A DNA stretch of 64,000 bases from NCBI GenBank assembly GCA_030323305.1, contig CP106741.1:3278001-3342000 (forward strand), given 5' to 3'. The DNA is from Paenibacillus sp. CC-CFT747 (GTDB lineage Bacteria > Bacillota > Bacilli > Paenibacillales > NBRC-103111). A program made the translations under genes and the position numbers. The notes under the pieces were generated by a model. That model was given only the letters and a program-made list of their open reading frames with translations. It did not search any database and had not been told where the DNA came from. Below are positions 27,243 to 35,967 of this stretch, in pieces. Position 1 is the first letter of the stretch, and each line of letters opens with the position of its first letter.

Positions 27243-27288
27243 AAAGCTGTCCCCGAAGTAGATCACTCTACCGGAGGGACAGCTTTTT
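27243..27288 (+). terminator. Terminator of the helical-repeat protein gene
   Basis: AAAGCTGTCC pairs with GGACAGCTTT across 24 bases, followed by TTGT; the stem ends in a T run. Confidence 0.8.
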
Positions 27289-27303
27289 GTATGGTGTATT
27301 GCC

Positions 27304-27397
27304 TAGTGCCTTATCCGATAACTTTGTTGGCGAGGATACCGCCGTATGCGCACCAGGTCAATTGGTAAGCAGAACAACACTCACGGATAAGGCACTC
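27304..27397 (-). repeat. MITE-like element, copy 2 (inverted)
   Basis: TAGTGCCTTATCCG to CGGATAAGGCACTC, 94 bp. In reverse complement it aligns with copy 1 through AAGCAGAA, CAATT, ATGCGCAC and AACTTTGTTGG. It directly abuts copy B of the 270-bp repeat. Confidence 0.88.
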
Positions 27398-27405
27398 GGT
27401 ATCAA

Positions 27406-27676
27406 CCTGGCTAACGAATCGGGAGCACCTTATACCGCTGAAAAAAGGTCCAGAGCAAGTCTTGCGAAGCCTGGTAACGCTAATTCGCGGGAAGGGGCAC
27501 CCTTTTGACCCGAAAGGGGTGTTTAGCGTGTCTACGATTCGTTAGAAAAAGCTTAGGGACATTTGGATGCGAATAATCACGCTACGGTTCATTAGGCTGG
27601 TCCGCATCCAAAAGAGCCGAGGAGACAGGAGCAAGTGGACGTGAACGTCGTGTCTGCTGCGACTCCTACAGGAAGC
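27406..27676. repeat. 270-bp dispersed repeat, copy B
   Basis: Same start (CCTGGCTAACGAATCG) and end (GGAAGC) as copy A at 24176-24442. The conserved blocks are GAGCACCTTATA, CAAGTCTT, CCTGGTAACG, CCTTTTGACC, TTTAGCGTG, ACGATTCGTTAGAAAAA, CACGCTACGGTTC and GTGTCTGCTGCGA. The remaining non-coding bases up to 27812 hold only a decayed MITE-like scrap near 27736. Confidence 0.8.
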
Positions 27677-27812
27677 GGCAGCTCACGCCGTCACGGACCT
27701 TTATCCGCCTAGGAAGCCTTGGTTCCTGCCAATCCTTGCCTTATCGCTAAGGAAGTTCCGCGTCCCTAGGGTCATCATGCCTTCCCGGACGATTCCCGCC
27801 GCTTCCTTTCCG

Positions 27813-28478
27813 TTACCTGCCTCCCGCCGGGAGCCCTTGCAAAAAGGCCGCCACCTCCCGCATCGGGTGGCCGATCCGGCGTCCGGTGGTCCGCTCCGCC
27901 TGCTCTGCGGCTTCCGTCATGGACAGCTGAAAGACGGATAGCGGCCGGTCCGAGGAAGAGGCGTTCCGCTCCAGGAAGGACGTGACCAACCGGCGGTACT
28001 CCTCTTGGCGGCCGCTCATGACAAGCTCAAACGAGTCGGGTATAAGCAGGGGCTCCGCCTCAAGGGTCAGGTCGGCCGATTCCGCATACCGGTTCAGCTC
28101 CGCCATGCCGGGCTCTACGCCCGCCGGGTTGGTGAAGACGATCCGCTGCGGGCCTTCGATGGAGCAGAGGCCGGCAAAGAACAGCCGGTCGAGCCGGTAG
28201 ACCGGAACCGCGGCCTGCAGAACCTCCGGCAGGAGAGCGCAGTACTGGGTGCAGGTGACGAGGACGGCCTCCAGCCGGCAGGAGGCGATCCACCGCACCA
28301 TCTCGGCGAGACGGGCGGAAGCTTGAGCCTCGGTGAAGCCGGCGTCTCCGGCAAGCCTCCGGGAAAGCCCCGGCTCGGTGAAATGAACGAAAGACAACCC
28401 GCTCTCTTTTGGAAGGGAGTCGAAATAGGCGATGTTGGAATGATGGGCATGCAGGCAGGCTATCGTACGTTCGGTCAT
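27813..28478 (-). CDS. Asp/Glu racemase-like protein
   Basis: About 221 residues with the plan of the aspartate/glutamate racemase superfamily. It starts TIACLHAHHSNIAYFDSL; the first half has VLVTCTQYCALLPEVLQAAV, in which the cysteine takes the place of a catalytic Cys. A second, equally clear Cys motif in the other half is missing (QRIVFTNPAGVEPGM), so racemase activity is doubtful. The ATG at 28478 has an AAGGAGAG site. It stands alone. A cytoplasmic enzyme acting on a small acid is the best guess. Confidence 0.6.
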   Translation of the reverse strand: MTERTIACLHAHHSNIAYFDSLPKESGLSFVHFTEPGLSRRLAGDAGFTEAQASARLAEMVRWIASCRLEAVLVTCTQYCALLPEVLQAAVPVYRLDRLFFAGLCSIEGPQRIVFTNPAGVEPGMAELNRYAESADLTLEAEPLLIPDSFELVMSGRQEEYRRLVTSFLERNASSSDRPLSVFQLSMTEAAEQAERTTGRRIGHPMREVAAFLQGLPAGGR

Positions 28479-28559
28479 AGGGCTCTCCTTTGGTTCTCGT
28501 AAGGGTTCATGTAACAAACGGCCTCGAGTTTTCTATCCATTGTAACGCGAAATGGCCGC

Positions 28560-28654
28560 TAGTGCCTTATCCACAAATGAACTTCTGCTTTTTTATTGAT
28601 TGGCGTGTGCTTCTAGAGGTTTTCCCGCCAGCAAAGTTGCCGGGTAAGGCACTA
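28560..28654 (+). repeat. MITE-like element, copy 3
   Basis: 95 bp from TAGTGCCTTATCC to GGGTAAGGCACTA, flanked at both ends by the TA that looks like a target duplication. It lies between the racemase-like gene and the efflux pump, about 70 bases before the pump's start region. Confidence 0.9.
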
Positions 28655-28722
28655 GGCAGCCTATTCAAATTTGAATATAATGGGTAAAGCAGTTTACATA
28701 TAAATGGAAAAGAGGCGATCCC

Positions 28723-30270
28723 ATGGTAACCAAGCAGACCAATACCCGGTTAACGGTTATCGGATTGATGCTGGCTCTCCTGCTGGCTTCGTTAGACCAG
28801 ACCATAGTTTCGACGGCCATGCCGACCATTATTAAGAAGTTCGGCGGGCTGGATAAATTCGTCTGGGTATTCTCGGCTTATCTCATTGCCAATGTGACGG
28901 GCATGCCGATCTTCGGAAAGCTGTCCGATATGTACGGACGCAAGCGGTTCTTTATCCTTGGCCTCGTCGTCTTCATGATCGGCTCGGCGCTTTGCGGAAC
29001 GGCTCAATCGATGACCCAGCTCATCGTGTACCGGGCGATTCAGGGGATTGGGGGCGGAGCCCTCATGCCGATCATCTTCACCATCGTCTTCGATATTTTT
29101 CCTCCGGAGAAAAGGGGAAGATGCAGGGGCTGTTCGGAGCGGTATTCGGCATCTCAAGCGTGCTCGGCCCGCTGGCGGGAGCTTTTTCACCGATTACGTT
29201 GATTGGCGCTGGATTTTCTACATCAACCTTCCGTTAGGCATCGTCGCTTTCCTGCTCATTCAAGCGGCTTATCACGAATCGGTCGACCACCGCAAGGCCG
29301 TCATCGATTGGCTCGGCACGATTCTCATGGTCGGAACGGTGCTCTGTCTCATGTTCGGCCTGGAGCTCGGAGGCAAAACGGTAGGAGGCGTCGAGTACGC
29401 CTGGACCTCCTGGCCCATCGTGAGCCTGCTGGCGGGCTTCGTGATCCTGTTCGGGTTGTTTCTGTGGTCGCAGAAGCGCGCTGCGGATCCCATTATCCCG
29501 CTCGGGCTGTTCCATAACCGGCTGTTTTCCTCCAGCATGGGGGTGAGCTTCCTGTACGGGGCGGTCATGATCTCCGGTGCCTCTTACATTCCGCTGTTCA
29601 TCCAGGGAGTGTTCGGCGTCAATGCGACGGGAGCGGGCCTTGTGCTGACGCCCATGATGCTCGGGGTGGTGGCGAGCAGTACCGTCGGAGGGCGGTTCGC
29701 GGGGAAAGCCACCTACCGGACGATCATGCTCGTCTCGGTCGTGCTCGTGACCGTCGCTCTGTTCCTGCTTGGAACCATCTCCATTGATACGAAGCGGTGG
29801 ATCATAACCGTTTATATGGTTTTGCTCGGGCTCGGCATGGGTGCTTCCTTCCCGGTCCTGTCCTTGTCCGCGCTTCATAAGGTGGAGATGCGCTTCCGGG
29901 GAGCGTCAATTCTCTCAACTCGTTCTTCCGGACGATCGGCTCGGCCATCGGGGTAACCGTGTTCGGTACTCTGCAGTCCCATCACCTGCAAAATAGCTTG
30001 CGAAATGCCGTTGATCCTGCTTTCGCCGGGCAGATCGGGGACGGGAGAGGGCTTCTTCAGGAGGAGGTTCAGAAGCGCATTCCCCCTGAGGCTCTGCATA
30101 ACCTGCTCGGCGGACTGGCGGATTCCATCTCCTTCGTCTTCCAATGGTCGGTTCTGCTTGGCATTCTCGGCTTCATCTGCATTCTGTTCATGGGACGCGC
30201 CCGGCTGGAGATTCCGGCTGCCGCCGGCCAGGGAGCGGGGAGGCGCTGGCCCGGCAGGGGCCGGACCTAA
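28723..30270 (+). CDS. DHA2-family (EmrB/QacA) drug efflux pump, frame-broken three times
   Basis: About 516-residue MFS exporter with 14 membrane spans. The first span has LALLLASLDQTIVSTAMPTI (motif D1 of the family); GKLSDMYGRKRFFILGLVVF is motif A and YRAIQGIGGGALMPIIFTIV motif B; DWRWIFYINLPLG is the usual loop. Single bases are missing in G4 29114-29117, T5 29183-29187 and G4 29898-29901; restoring them gives one unbroken family member. It exports lipophilic drugs by proton exchange. The PadR gene that follows is its likely repressor. Confidence 0.9.
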
Positions 30271-30308
30271 CGCCCGTCCGGGACGGGAACCGAAACGAAC
30301 GTAAGCCG

Positions 30309-30920
30309 ATGACGATGAAGCTGGTTATTCTTGGGCTGCTGATGGAGGGGGACCGTCACCCGTACGAGATCCGTCAGACCATGAAGGAACGCCGTATGCA
30401 GAACTACATGAAGATCCAGGACGGGTCGCTCTATTACGCCATCGATCAGCTGCGCCGGGAAGAGCGCGTGGAGGCCGTGGAGCTGGTCAAGGAGCCGGGC
30501 CGCCCGGACAAAACGATATACCGGATTACGGAGGCGGGCCGGGAGCTTTTTCAGGAGCTGCTTCTCGCTCAGGTGGAGGAGGCCGGCTTCGGCATCCACC
30601 CGTTGTCGGCAGCGCTCGCCTTTGCCAAGCACGGCGATCCCGAGCTGCTCGCCGAGGCCTTCGAGCGCAAGATCGGCCTCTTCCGGGCAAAGGCGGAGGA
30701 GATGCGAAGGCTTTACGAGGAGCACCGCCTGACCGTCCCACGTTCCGTCCTCCACCTAATGTGGGGAGGCTACGAGCGGGCCAGCACGGAGCAGCGTTGG
30801 CTGGAGCGGCTGGCCACCGACGCCAGAGCCGGGAGGCTGCAGGAGCGGGGGCAGCCGCTCGAGTTCGTCCCGTCCTCCCTAGACGGAGGGGAGCCGCCGG
30901 AAGAAGAGGGCGGGCTATAA
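30309..30920 (+). CDS. PadR-family transcriptional regulator
   Basis: 203-residue repressor with the PadR winged helix (MKLVILGLLMEGDRHPYEIR, LYYAIDQLRREERVEAVELV, RPDKTIYRITEAGRELFQEL) and a C-terminal Vir-type helical dimerisation domain (residues about 90-170). The Glu-rich tail is not conserved. It follows the efflux pump by 38 bases; PadR proteins commonly sense the drug that the neighbouring pump removes. Two in-frame ATGs (30309 and 30315) are possible. Confidence 0.9.
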   Translation: MTMKLVILGLLMEGDRHPYEIRQTMKERRMQNYMKIQDGSLYYAIDQLRREERVEAVELVKEPGRPDKTIYRITEAGRELFQELLLAQVEEAGFGIHPLSAALAFAKHGDPELLAEAFERKIGLFRAKAEEMRRLYEEHRLTVPRSVLHLMWGGYERASTEQRWLERLATDARAGRLQERGQPLEFVPSSLDGGEPPEEEGGL

Positions 30921-30986
30921 CGCCAGCCGAATAAGCGGATGTCGGGCAGCTTTGCTGGCCATCAATCCTTCGTTGGGAGGCACGGA

Positions 30987-31532
30987 ATGATCTATATCGA
31001 GACACCGAGACTGCGGCTGCGCGACTGGGAAGAAGACGACTTGGAGCCCTTTTGCCGGCTGAATGCGGACGAAACGGTGATGAGGTATTTTCCCAAAACC
31101 TTATCCACCGAAGAAACCCAGGCGCTCTATGAATCCATTAGATCCGAGATTAACGAATGCGGATTCGGGTTCTATGCTGTAGAAGTCAAAGAAAGCAAAG
31201 AGTTTATAGGGTTTATTGGATTTAGCAGGGCAACCTTCGCGGCTGATTTTACCCCATGTGTGGAAATTGGATGGCGGCTGAAAAAAGAGGCTTGGGGAAT
31301 AGGGTATGCAACCGAGGGAGCGGGAGCTTGCCTGCCTTATGGATTTAACCAATTGGGGTTTACGGACGTTTATAGCTTTACCGCCGATGTTAATCACCCG
31401 TCGAAAAACGTCATGGCCAAAATCGGGATGAAATTTATTAAAACCTTCCATCACCCGAGAGTGGAGAAAAGCAGTCCTTTAAGCAAGCATGTTTTGTTTC
31501 ATATGGCTCAAACCTCTAACGGCATACGGTAG
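30987..31532 (+). CDS. GNAT acetyltransferase of the RimJ/RimL type
   Basis: 181-residue N-acetyltransferase: IETPRLRLRDWEEDDLEPFC at the start, FYAVEVKESKEFIGFIGFSR, EIGWRLKKEAWGIGYATEGA (the acetyl-CoA loop) and VNHPSKNVMAKIGMKF near the end. The family acetylates protein N-termini, amino acids or aminoglycosides. The ATG at 30987 is chosen since the region before it is not homologous. Base composition is clearly lower in GC than in the neighbours, which may reflect recent arrival. Target unknown. Confidence 0.88.
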   Translation: MIYIETPRLRLRDWEEDDLEPFCRLNADETVMRYFPKTLSTEETQALYESIRSEINECGFGFYAVEVKESKEFIGFIGFSRATFAADFTPCVEIGWRLKKEAWGIGYATEGAGACLPYGFNQLGFTDVYSFTADVNHPSKNVMAKIGMKFIKTFHHPRVEKSSPLSKHVLFHMAQTSNGIR

Positions 31533-31563
31533 GTAATGTTCCGCCTCTTCCGTTTGCTAACCA

Positions 31564-31598
31564 AGCACCCGAGAAACCGGGTGCTTTTTCATCTTTTT
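31564..31598 (+). terminator. Terminator of the GNAT gene
   Basis: GCACCCG and CGGGTGC around AGAAAC, followed by TTTTTCATCTTTTTTT. Confidence 0.92.
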
Positions 31599-31652
31599 TT
31601 CATATTCTTCCGCTACACTGGAGGTAGAAGCAGGACAAAGGGAGGGAGCCGG

Positions 31653-32203
31653 ATGGGCATCCACCGGAAATGGAGGAAATGGGGCGTTGGCGCGGGAGCG
31701 GTCGCTGCCGCTGCCCTCATGCTGAACTCGGTGAAGGCGGAGCCGGCCTTCCAGGAAGCCCGCCAGAAGGCGGCAGCCCAAGGCTCGGTGACGGAGCCGG
31801 CGGCCGGAACGGACAAGGTTTATGAGGAGTGGCAGGCGGGAAGGAACTCGCCCGGAGGGGCGGGAGGCGGGGCTTCGGAACGCCGGGATGGTCCGGCGGG
31901 CCGGGACGGCAGCGGAATGACCGCCGGACCGCGAAGCGGCAGCCTGCCAGGACGCGAAGCCGACCGGGGAATGGAGCGCCGCGGCCGGGGGCACGGCCCC
32001 GGGGAAAAGGAGCCCCGGGCGGCCAGCCCGGCAGGGGCGGTCCCTCCGCGGACCGTTCGATGGGAGCCGTGCGCGGCCAAGAGGCGGGCCCTGGCTCCGG
32101 AGGGACCGGCGGCCAGGCGGCCGATCCCCGGCTGAACGGCGGAGCTAGCGGCAGCCAGCCGAATGCGGCCCCGCGGGCCCAGACCCGGACGCGCCGCTCT
32201 TAG
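31653..32203 (+). CDS. Membrane-anchored Gly/Arg/Pro-rich protein, frame-broken
   Basis: About 183 residues: a basic start and membrane helix (KWGVGAGAVAAAALMLNSV), a short helical part (EPAFQEARQKAAAQGSVTEP) and a long disordered tail rich in Gly, Arg and Pro. One G is missing at 32009-32010; adding it gives GEKGAPGGQPGRGGPSADRS and a stop at 32201-32203. It starts a set with the apbE and ferric-reductase-like genes. No FMN-attachment motif (D-G-x-T-G-A-T type) is visible, so it is not an obvious ApbE substrate. Function unknown. Confidence 0.6.
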
Positions 32204-32233
32204 CTTAAAGAAAGGCACGAGGAGGGCTTCATC

Positions 32234-33207
32234 ATGACGACAACCTTGCATACTTATTCCTTCCGTGCCATGAATACGGACATGGAGACGATTCTCGTGC
32301 TGGAGGAGGGAGACGACCGGATCGGCCAACTCGAGGCGTACACCGCCGACTGGTTTGCTTTTGCCGAGGAAGTGTTCAGCCGCTTCCGTCCGGACAGTGA
32401 GCTCAGCCGGATCAATCGAAGCGGCGGGGCTCTGGGGATGGTTTCGGATACGATGGCGGAGGTGTTGGGCCTCTCGGAGCAGCTTACCCGCGAGACGCAG
32501 GGGGTGTTCAGTCCCCTGCTGCTTGAGGCGCTCGAAGCCTCGGGCTACCGGGAATCGTACGAGCGGCTTCCGAGCCGGGCTTCCAGCAGCGGCCCCGTTC
32601 CCGTTGTCCGGCCGGGTATGGAATGGAACCCGGGGATGAAGGCGGTGCGCCTGGCCGCCGGCTCCCGCCTAGACCTGGGCGGGGTGGTGAAGGGCTGGGC
32701 GGCGGAGAAGCTCGCCGGGTGGCTGTCGGGCCGCTGGGGCATCCGGGCGGGGCTCGTCAATGCCGGGGAGACCTCTCCGTCTGGGGAGCACTCGCCCCCG
32801 GCGAAAGCTGGCTCGTCGGGACGGCCGACCCGTGGAAGGGCGACGAGGATGCCGGCATGCTCGCCGTGAGCGGCAGAGGGGCGGTCGCCACCTCCAGCGT
32901 ACTCGGACGGCGCTGGACGACGGACCGGGGAGAGCGCCATCACCTGATCGATCCCCGGACGATGGAATCGTCCCGGAGCGATATCGTCCAGTGCACGGTG
33001 GCGGGTCCCCGTCTTCCGCTGGCGGAGGCCTGGGCGAAGGCGCTGTGCATTCTGGGCTCGGATGAAGGCCTTAAGCTTTTTCGCGAGCGGGCGCCGTCTT
33101 ATTCGGCCTTCTGCTTCACGGAGGAGGGCCGGCTTATCTATTGCGGCCGGCCTGAGAAGAGGGACGCCTGGACGGGGCGGGAGATCGACCGCACGATAGG
33201 GGAATAG
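32234..33207 (+). CDS. apbE: FAD:protein FMN transferase ApbE, frame-broken
   Basis: About 324-residue enzyme that attaches FMN from FAD to a Thr or Ser of exported proteins. Typical motifs are FRAMNTDMETILV, FSRFRPDSELSRINRSGG, RLDLGGVVKGWAAEKL, VNAGGDLSVWG and the C-terminal HHLIDPRTMESS, where Asp and Thr bind magnesium. One G is missing in G4 32765-32768. No lipoprotein signal is seen, so it may act inside or be anchored by the neighbours. It is in one unit with the membrane protein before and the heme-type reductase after it. Confidence 0.9.
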
Positions 33208-33213
33208 AGAGGG

Positions 33214-33783
33214 ATGGCTTTGTTAACTGAGTGGATAGTATCGCTTCCGACCTGGACCATCATCCGCGTTTCGGGCCTCGTGTCCTACGGCCTTCTGTTT
33301 GTGGGGATCTGCCTGGGGATCCTCTACAGCCTGCCGTACCGGCGGAGCCGGACCAAAGCGCTTGTTTACCGGCTGCATACGGTTACGCTCGGCGCCGGGT
33401 TCTTCATCGGCGTCGGCCATGCCATGCTGCTGGTGGTCGATGCCTATATGCCCTTCGGGTGGAAGGAACTCCTGGTGCCGTTTGCGGCGGCGAACGCCCC
33501 GCTGTGGAACGGCTTAGGAACGCTGGCCGAGTACGGGATGCTGGTCGTGTTCCTCACCACGGATTTGAAAAATGTGCTCGGACGGCGCTGGTGGCGGATG
33601 CTGCATATGCTCGCTTATCCGGTGTTCATCATGGCCCTGCTGCACGGGATTGGGGTGGGAACGGATACGCCGTCCCGCGCCGTCCAAGCTCTGTATGGAG
33701 CGTCGGCGGCGATTGTGTTGGCGCTCACCGTTTACCGGGCGGGAGCTGCGGGAAGAAGCAAGCCGCAGCGGATGAATGCTTGA
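33214..33783 (+). CDS. Ferric-reductase-like transmembrane protein
   Basis: 189-residue protein of six predicted helices (IIRVSGLVSYGLLFVGICLG, VTLGAGFFIGVGHAMLLVVD, YGMLVVFLTTDLKNVLG, LHMLAYPVFIMALLHGIGVG, AIVLALTVYRAG). His residues in helices 2 and 4 (RLHTVT, GHAML, LHMLAY, LLHGIG) are placed as heme ligands of the ferric-reductase/MsrQ family. It starts 6 bases after apbE. Together they suggest a membrane electron-transfer pair working with a flavinylated protein that is not encoded here. Confidence 0.87.
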   Translation: MALLTEWIVSLPTWTIIRVSGLVSYGLLFVGICLGILYSLPYRRSRTKALVYRLHTVTLGAGFFIGVGHAMLLVVDAYMPFGWKELLVPFAAANAPLWNGLGTLAEYGMLVVFLTTDLKNVLGRRWWRMLHMLAYPVFIMALLHGIGVGTDTPSRAVQALYGASAAIVLALTVYRAGAAGRSKPQRMNA

Positions 33784-33831
33784 CGCTTGGCCGCCTTATA
33801 TCGGAGAGGGCCGCAGTGCCTGAACCTTGGG

Positions 33832-33874
33832 AAACGCCCGAAAATGGACTGGGTCCGTCTCGGGCGTTTTTCGT
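33832..33874 (+). terminator. Terminator of the apbE unit
   Basis: AAACGCCCGA pairs with TCGGGCGTTT across 18 bases, followed by TTCGTTTT. Confidence 0.82.
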
Positions 33875-34001
33875 TTTGGCGGGAGCTCGGCCTTGGCCCT
33901 TCCCGGGTGAGCCGGTTGGTCCCGCCGCCGTCTATGTTGTATGATGGAACGGAGAGGTTGAACCTGACAGGTTGACCGTAACCAGAGAGGAGAATGAAAC
34001 G

Positions 34002-34840
34002 ATGAAATGGGGAGCCAGCTTATACCTGCCTTTCGTGCAGCCGGATGAGGTTAGCGTGCTTCACGGCCGGCTGGAGCAAGGGCTTGCCGCCGTGAAGCGG
34101 GCGGGCTTCGATTTTGCCGAGCTGTCGCTCGCCCCGCTCGCCAACCTGCGGGAGGCGGCTCTGGAGCAGGCGAAGCGGATCATCTCGGACTCGGGACTTC
34201 CCGTCCCGGCGTTCAGCGGGTTTTTCCCGCCGCAGGTTCCCGTAACGGGGCCCGACGCCCAGCTGTCCGTCCTGGAGGCCTATATGAGGAAGTCGCTTCC
34301 CTGGCGAAGGCCCTCGGTGCGGAGGTGCTGGTGCTGGGCGGGGGAAAGGTCCGCTCCGTGCCGGACGGCTTCCCGAAAGAAGAGGGCGTGGAGCAGCTCG
34401 CCCGGTTCCTGGCGTCCGCCGAGGAGGCGGCTGCGAAGGAAGAGCTCCTTCTCGCGCTCGAGCCGCTTAACCGCAAGGAAACCAATGTGGTGAAGCGGCT
34501 CGAGGACGCGGTTGAGCTCGCGGCACGGCTGTACCTGCCGCATGTCCGCGTCGCCGCCGATTCGTACCACATGCTGATCGAGCGGGAGGAAGCCGACATG
34601 CTCGAGGAAGCCGCCGACCTGGGCCTGCTGGCGTACGTTCATATCGCCGACCGCGACAGGCACTTCCCCGGACAGCCGGTGGAGCGGGGCGTCGATTACT
34701 GGGCGTTCTTCCGCACGCTGAAGGGCGCCGGGTATGAAGGGCGCATCTGCCTGGAATGCGGCTATGAAACGGTGGAGGAGCTGGAGCGGCTCGGGACGGA
34801 TGCCCTGAGGTTCGTCAAGGACCAGTGGGAGCTTGCCTGA
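34002..34840 (+). CDS. Sugar phosphate isomerase/epimerase (xylose isomerase-like TIM barrel), frame-broken
   Basis: About 279 residues of the AP_endonuc_2 family. Motifs: MKWGASLYLPFV at the start, AVKRAGFDFAELSLAPL, ALGAEVLVLGGGKVRSVPDG, LLLALEPLNRKETNVVKRLE (metal Glu), VRVAADSYHMLIEREEADML, YVHIADRDRHFPGQP (His) and YEGRICLECGYE (last metal Glu). Such enzymes epimerise or isomerise keto-sugars such as inosose, tagatose or hydroxypyruvate. One G is missing near 34286, giving YMEEVASLAKALGAEV when restored. It stands alone; substrate unknown. Confidence 0.85.
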
Positions 34841-34895
34841 GCCGGGGGATCCTCTTTGGCAAAGAGGCTTTGAATGTGGTGATCGACCAAAATGA

Positions 34896-34926
34896 CAAAG
34901 GAGCTAATCATGGGTTAGCTCCTTTG
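34896..34926. terminator. Hairpin after the isomerase gene
   Basis: CAAAGGAGCTAA and TTAGCTCCTTTG pair perfectly around a seven-base loop; T bases lie in the stem's end, so termination is probable but not certain. Confidence 0.65.
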
Positions 34927-35137
34927 CATGGGGTGTAGTCGTTTATTGTTTTGGTTTGGGTTAGGATTGGAATAGAACACCAGAAAACAAAACCAGACAA
35001 CAAAACCAGAAAACAAGCCGCAGGGTCTCTTGAAGACCTGTGCGGTTTCTTTGTGCTAGGCAGGCAGTTACGAGGCTGCGCTGCCGTACTATTGGCAGCT
35101 GAGGCAGCTTCTATTAATGAAGCTCTCGTATAAGAAG

Positions 35138-35365
35138 CCGGAAAAAGGAACGTTTCCCTGTGAATAGAGGAGGTCCGGTCTTATAGCCCGGCTAATGAGT
35201 GTTTTTCCGGGAATAGAGGAACTCCGATATCTTATTGCCCGGAAAAGTAGCGTTCCCTCGAAAATAGAGGAACAGCAGTTCGCTATTCCGCCCGTAAACG
35301 GGCTTCCCAAGCCTGTTTACCCCATAATAGGAACAGAGTTCCTCTATTTACCGGGAAGCAGTCCT
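35138..35365. repeat. 50-bp intergenic repeats with AATAGAGGA core
   Basis: Units begin (G)CCCGG and contain TTTTCC or GTTCCC, then AATAGAGGA, then TCCG..CTTAT; clear units start near 35138, 35187 and 35236. A decayed, partly inverted copy (TTCCTCTATTTACCGGG) follows at about 35338. The units differ from each other by 20-30 percent. Confidence 0.65.
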
Positions 35366-35460
35366 AAGAGAGGAAATAGAGGATCCTAGTTCCTTTATCT
35401 GTTCTGTCAGTCTGTCCGCCTACCCGTTTCAATAGTCCAAATCCACGGCGCTCCTCTCGC

Positions 35461-35550
35461 TAGTGTCTGATCCGGTACCTTTGTTGGCGGGATGGCCTCC
35501 GTATGCGCACGAAAGGTAATGAGAAGCAGACCGACACTCATAAGGCAGGA
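35461..35550 (-). repeat. MITE-like element, copy 4 (decayed, inverted)
   Basis: TAGTGTCTGATCCGG, CTTTGTTGGCG, GTATGCGCAC and GAAGCAGA mark it as a member; the right terminal repeat has become CATAAGGCAGG. The right end continues into a 44-bp tandem array. Confidence 0.75.
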
Positions 35551-35675
35551 ACACACAGACGACAAACAAGCAGATCGACACAAACAAGCAGATCGACACA
35601 AACAAGGAAGGAACACACAGGCGACAAACAAGCAGACCGACACCTCACAAGGCAGGAACACACAGACGATCAGGC
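35524..35675 (+). repeat. 44-bp tandem array grown from the MITE end
   Basis: Units start AAGCAGA(C/T)CGACAC at 35524, 35568, 35586 and 35630; lengths are 44, 18, 44 and about 46. The first unit lies partly inside MITE copy 4, which shows where the array came from. Units adjoin without spacers. Confidence 0.8.
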
Positions 35676-35884
35676 CCACTCCGCTAAACGCTGGAGAGAA
35701 GGGACCGGAGTACTGACGGATAAAGCGCCATTCCGCTAACGGCGGAGAGAAGGGACCGAAGTACTGCTCAACCGCCAGCAGGTGGTGGATGGCCAGCCTC
35801 TCCGAATCGGCCCTATTCAATTTTTGGGGCTTTTTACCTTCCCGCCCCGGCAGCTTTACACAATCATAATATTTTCTTGGTAAT

Positions 35885-35929
35885 CGTAAGATTGCAGTAT
35901 TTCGTAAGAAGGCCCTCCGAGAGACAATA
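35885..35929 (+). promoter_or_regulatory. Promoter/operator of the sugar ABC operon, likely YesN site
   Basis: CGTAAGAT (35885-35892), a second CGTAAGAA (35903-35910) 18 bases on, and a -10-like ACAATA (35924-35929). The combination CGTAAGAT, 31 bases, ACAATA recurs exactly before the gene at 43544. Two direct repeats near the -35 position are usual for an AraC-type activator such as YesN. Confidence 0.55.
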
Positions 35930-35967
35930 AAGACAGAACCCAGAACAACTAGAAAGGAAGGCCTCTA

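Larger units (their letters stand above)
34841..35967. other. 1.1-kb non-coding repeat-rich region
   Basis: No believable gene. In order it holds a hairpin (34896-34926), three copies of a 13- to 14-base CCAGAAAACAAAA string (34980-35020) followed by a GCCGCAGG/CCTGTGCGG hairpin, about three 50-bp units with AATAGAGGA cores (35138-35285), MITE copy 4, a 44-bp tandem array, a pair of 40-bp repeats (35680-35768: CCGCTAA..GGAGAGAAGGGACCG) and the ABC operon promoter with its likely YesN site. Confidence 0.8.

Noticed and set aside
27736..27767. Sixth MITE copy
   Set aside because: Only TGCCTTATCGCTAAGGAAGTTC resembles the left end; no right end is found, so it is at most a scrap.
30987..31532. 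GNAT gene as a recent foreign gene
   Set aside because: Lower GC is the sole sign; no mobile-element borders are seen.
35524..35675. CRISPR array
   Set aside because: The units adjoin directly, differ in length, have no spacers and no cas genes; the array derives from the MITE end.
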